Source of the DNA: Mycolicibacterium phlei
Lineage (GTDB): Bacteria; Actinomycetota; Actinomycetes; Mycobacteriales; Mycobacteriaceae
Assembly (NCBI RefSeq): GCF_001583415.1
Contig: NZ_CP014475.1
Location: forward strand, 2,232,001 to 2,296,000
DNA length: 64,000 nucleotides
Reading direction: 5' to 3'
Shown here: in pieces, positions 61,982-64,000 of the stretch
Position numbering within the stretch: position 1 is the first letter of the stretch
Layout of the letters: each line of letters opens with the position of its first letter
Program-made: the position numbers and the translations under genes
Notes under the pieces: model-generated
What the model was told of the DNA's origin: nothing
Seen by the model: only the letters and a program-made list of their open reading frames with translations
Database searches by the model: none

Positions 61982-64000
61982 TCAGCGCGGCTTGGCCAGC
62001 GGGAACGGCAGCGTCTCGCGGATGCTGCGGCCGGTGATCATCATGACCACACGGTCCACCCCCATGCCGAGCCCACCGGTCGGCGGCATCGCGTACTCCA
62101 TCGCCTGCAGGAAGTCCTCGTCGAGCTCCATCGCCTCCGGATCACCGCCCGCGGCCAGCAGCGACTGCTCCTGCAACCGGCGGCGCTGCTCGACCGGGTC
62201 GGTCAGCTCGCTGTAGGCGGTGCCCAGCTCGACGCCCCACGCCACCAGGTCCCAGCGCTCGGCCACCCCGGGGATGCTGCGATGCGGCCGGGTCAGCGGC
62301 GACACCGACGTCGGGAAGTCCTTGTAGAACGTCGGCTCCTCGGTGCGGTCCTCGACCAGCCGCTCGTAGAGTTCGAGCACCACCGCGCCTTCGTCCCAGT
62401 GCGTCAGGTAGGGGATCTTCGCGGCGTCGCACAGCCGGCGCAGCGTCGCGAGATCGGTGTTGGGGCCGATCTCCTCGCCGAGCGCCTCCGACACCGCGCC
62501 GTGCACGGTCTTGACCCGCCACTGCCCGGAGATGTCCACCGGCTCGAGCGTGCCGTCGGCGCGGGGCCGCATGAACACCGCCGCGCCGTTGGCGGCCCGC
62601 GCGGCATTCTGGATCAGCTCGCGGGCACCGTCGATCCACACGTTGTAGTCCGCGTGTGCCTGATAGGCCTCCAGCAGGGTGAACTCCGGGTTGTGGCTGA
62701 AGTCCACGCCTTCGTTGCGGAACGCCCGGCCGAGCTCGAAGACCCGCTCCACGCCGCCGACGCACAACCGCTTGAGGTACAGCTCGGGTGCGATGCGCAG
62801 ATACAGGTCCAGGTCGTAGGCGTTGATGTGGGTGAGGAACGGCCGGGCGTTGGCGCCGCCGTGGATCTGTTGCAGGATCGGGGTCTCCACCTCGAGGAAA
62901 CCCTTGCCCACCAACGTCTCCCGGATCGCGTGCAGCACCGCGCTGCGGGCCCGGATCAGGTCGCGGGCTTCGGTGTTGACCGCCAGATCGACGTAGCGGG
63001 CGCGGACCCGGGCCTCCTGGTCGGTCAGCCCCTTCCACTTGTCCGGCAGCGGCCGCAGGCACTTGCCGATCAGCCGCCAGTCGCGCACCAGCAGCGACCG
63101 GGTGCCGTTGCGGCTGTAGCCCATCGTGCCGGACACCTCGATCAGGTCACCCAGGTCGACGGCGTGCGTGAAGTCGGCCGTCGTCCCCGACTCCAGGCCC
63201 GAATTCTCCAGCAGCAGCTGCAGATCCCCGGACCAGTCGCGCAGCTGGGCGAACAGCACCCCGCCGTAGTCGCGGCTGCGCAGCACCCGGCCCGCCACCG
63301 TGACCGGCTCGTCGTCGCCGGCCGCAAGCGCCTCGGCGATCGTGTGCGACGGGGGACTGCCGACCGGGTACGGGTCGATTCCGCTGTCGCGCAACGCCTT
63401 CAGCTTCGCCATCCGCACCCGCACCTGCTCGGGCAGCCGCGGCGCCTGCTCGTCGGGATCGCCGAGCAGGCCCGCGTCGGGGGCGGTGCCGTCGCGGTGC
63501 AACAGCCCGGTGTCGACGAGCTCCTGCGGCACCGCGGTGTGGTGGCCGGTGTGCGGCTGCTCGCTGCGGCGCGAGAACGGCAGCACCAGAAAGCCTTCCG
63601 CGATCACCGAGGCGACCCCGACGCGGGGGATGAGCCGGGCCTCCTCGTAGCAGGCGTAGCGCGGCACCCACTCCGGCTTGTACTTCATGTTGGACCGGTA
63701 CAGCGTCTCCAGCTGCCACCACCGCGAGAAGAACACCAGCAGGCTGCGCCACAGCCGCGCGACCGGGCCCGCGCCCAGCTGTGCGCCCTGCTCGAACGCC
63801 GACCGGAACATCGCGAAGTTCAACGAGATCCGGGTGATCCCGAGATCCTCGGCCTGCATGCACAACTCGCTGACCATCAACTCGACGGTGCCGTTGGGCA
63901 GGTTGGGGGAGCGGCGCATCAGGTCCAGCGACACCCCGTTGCCGCCCCACGGTACGAACGACAACATCGCCACCACGTGCTCGTCGTCACCCTGCACGGC
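61982..64000 (-). CDS. lysX: bifunctional lysylphosphatidylglycerol synthetase/lysyl-tRNA synthetase LysX (5' end outside window)
   Basis: LysX charges tRNA-Lys and transfers lysine to phosphatidylglycerol, which protects the envelope against cationic peptides. The 672 codons present contain the end of the MprF-type domain ([13 protein letters not shown] ... [20 protein letters not shown]) and a full LysRS part with OB-fold ([20 protein letters not shown]) and class II motifs ([30 protein letters not shown], motif 3 [10 protein letters not shown]). The membrane N-terminus lies beyond the window. It is not the main LysRS; that gene is elsewhere. Confidence 0.95.
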   Translation of the reverse strand, partial: AVQGDDEHVVAMLSFVPWGGNGVSLDLMRRSPNLPNGTVELMVSELCMQAEDLGITRISLNFAMFRSAFEQGAQLGAGPVARLWRSLLVFFSRWWQLETLYRSNMKYKPEWVPRYACYEEARLIPRVGVASVIAEGFLVLPFSRRSEQPHTGHHTAVPQELVDTGLLHRDGTAPDAGLLGDPDEQAPRLPEQVRVRMAKLKALRDSGIDPYPVGSPPSHTIAEALAAGDDEPVTVAGRVLRSRDYGGVLFAQLRDWSGDLQLLLENSGLESGTTADFTHAVDLGDLIEVSGTMGYSRNGTRSLLVRDWRLIGKCLRPLPDKWKGLTDQEARVRARYVDLAVNTEARDLIRARSAVLHAIRETLVGKGFLEVETPILQQIHGGANARPFLTHINAYDLDLYLRIAPELYLKRLCVGGVERVFELGRAFRNEGVDFSHNPEFTLLEAYQAHADYNVWIDGARELIQNAARAANGAAVFMRPRADGTLEPVDISGQWRVKTVHGAVSEALGEEIGPNTDLATLRRLCDAAKIPYLTHWDEGAVVLELYERLVEDRTEEPTFYKDFPTSVSPLTRPHRSIPGVAERWDLVAWGVELGTAYSELTDPVEQRRRLQEQSLLAAGGDPEAMELDEDFLQAMEYAMPPTGGLGMGVDRVVMMITGRSIRETLPFPLAKPR

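Overview
This window is chromosomal DNA from a high-GC actinobacterium, almost certainly a fast-growing Mycobacterium (Mycolicibacterium). The evidence is the gene set and order: pyrH-frr-cdsA-rlmN, then dxr-rip1-ispG-acetyltransferase-PBP lipoprotein-mapB, then glnA4-like-glutamine amidotransferase-aldehyde dehydrogenase-SDR. From memory, this matches the Rv2857c-Rv2883c stretch of M. tuberculosis. F420-type LLM oxidoreductases, a mycofactocin-type SDR, a 13E12-family HNH protein behind a mycobacterial SOS box and LysX also fit. Most operons run with 1-4 nt ATGA/GTGA overlaps. No gene-free stretch exceeds about 300 bases and I see no tRNA, rRNA or CRISPR array.

Layout. (1) 1-4.5 kb: end of an ABC permease, its ATPase, an APC permease and a copper amine oxidase, an apparent amine uptake/oxidation unit. 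(2) 4.5-9.9 kb: glycerate kinase, a methyltransferase and the housekeeping block pyrH, frr, cdsA, rlmN. (3) 10-31.6 kb: a catabolic island that interrupts the conserved backbone. It holds two aldehyde/acyl-CoA arms (ALDH, CoA-transferase, acyl-CoA dehydrogenase, thioesterase, APH-type kinase) and a tightly coupled operon of NIPSNAP-like protein, P450, Zn-type dehydrogenase, HpcH/HpaI aldolase, SDR, Baeyer-Villiger-type monooxygenase and esterase. It also holds a P450-type ferredoxin, a lactonase-like SMP-30 protein and two close TetR paralogues. An IS481-family element has inserted in it. (4) 31.7-46.8 kb: mycofactocin-type SDR, photolyase, isoprenoid and membrane-protease genes (dxr, rip1, ispG), PBP lipoprotein, mapB, cobQ. 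(5) 46.9-51 kb: the N-acetylglutaminylglutamine amide osmolyte pair. (6) 51-58 kb: an ethanolamine-type permease divergent from a gamma-glutamylation operon with its own FadR-type regulator. (7) 58-64 kb: SOS-controlled HNH protein, nitroreductase, winged-helix protein and the start-truncated lysX.

The most notable observation is in region 3. Six copies of a bipartite sequence with fixed geometry (CTTTACA, 13 nt, GTGTCA on the + strand), plus one palindromic variant, occur only at the promoters of the island's operons, mostly in divergent gaps. They overlap promoter-like hexamers and several sit at leaderless distance from the start codon. With two paralogous TetR regulators inside the same island, this looks like a dedicated, to my knowledge undescribed, regulon for a P450/Baeyer-Villiger degradation pathway of unknown substrate. 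A second coherent system is 51-58 kb, which fits ethanolamine use through gamma-glutamyl intermediates; its permease carries an apparent single-base frameshift at its C-terminus.
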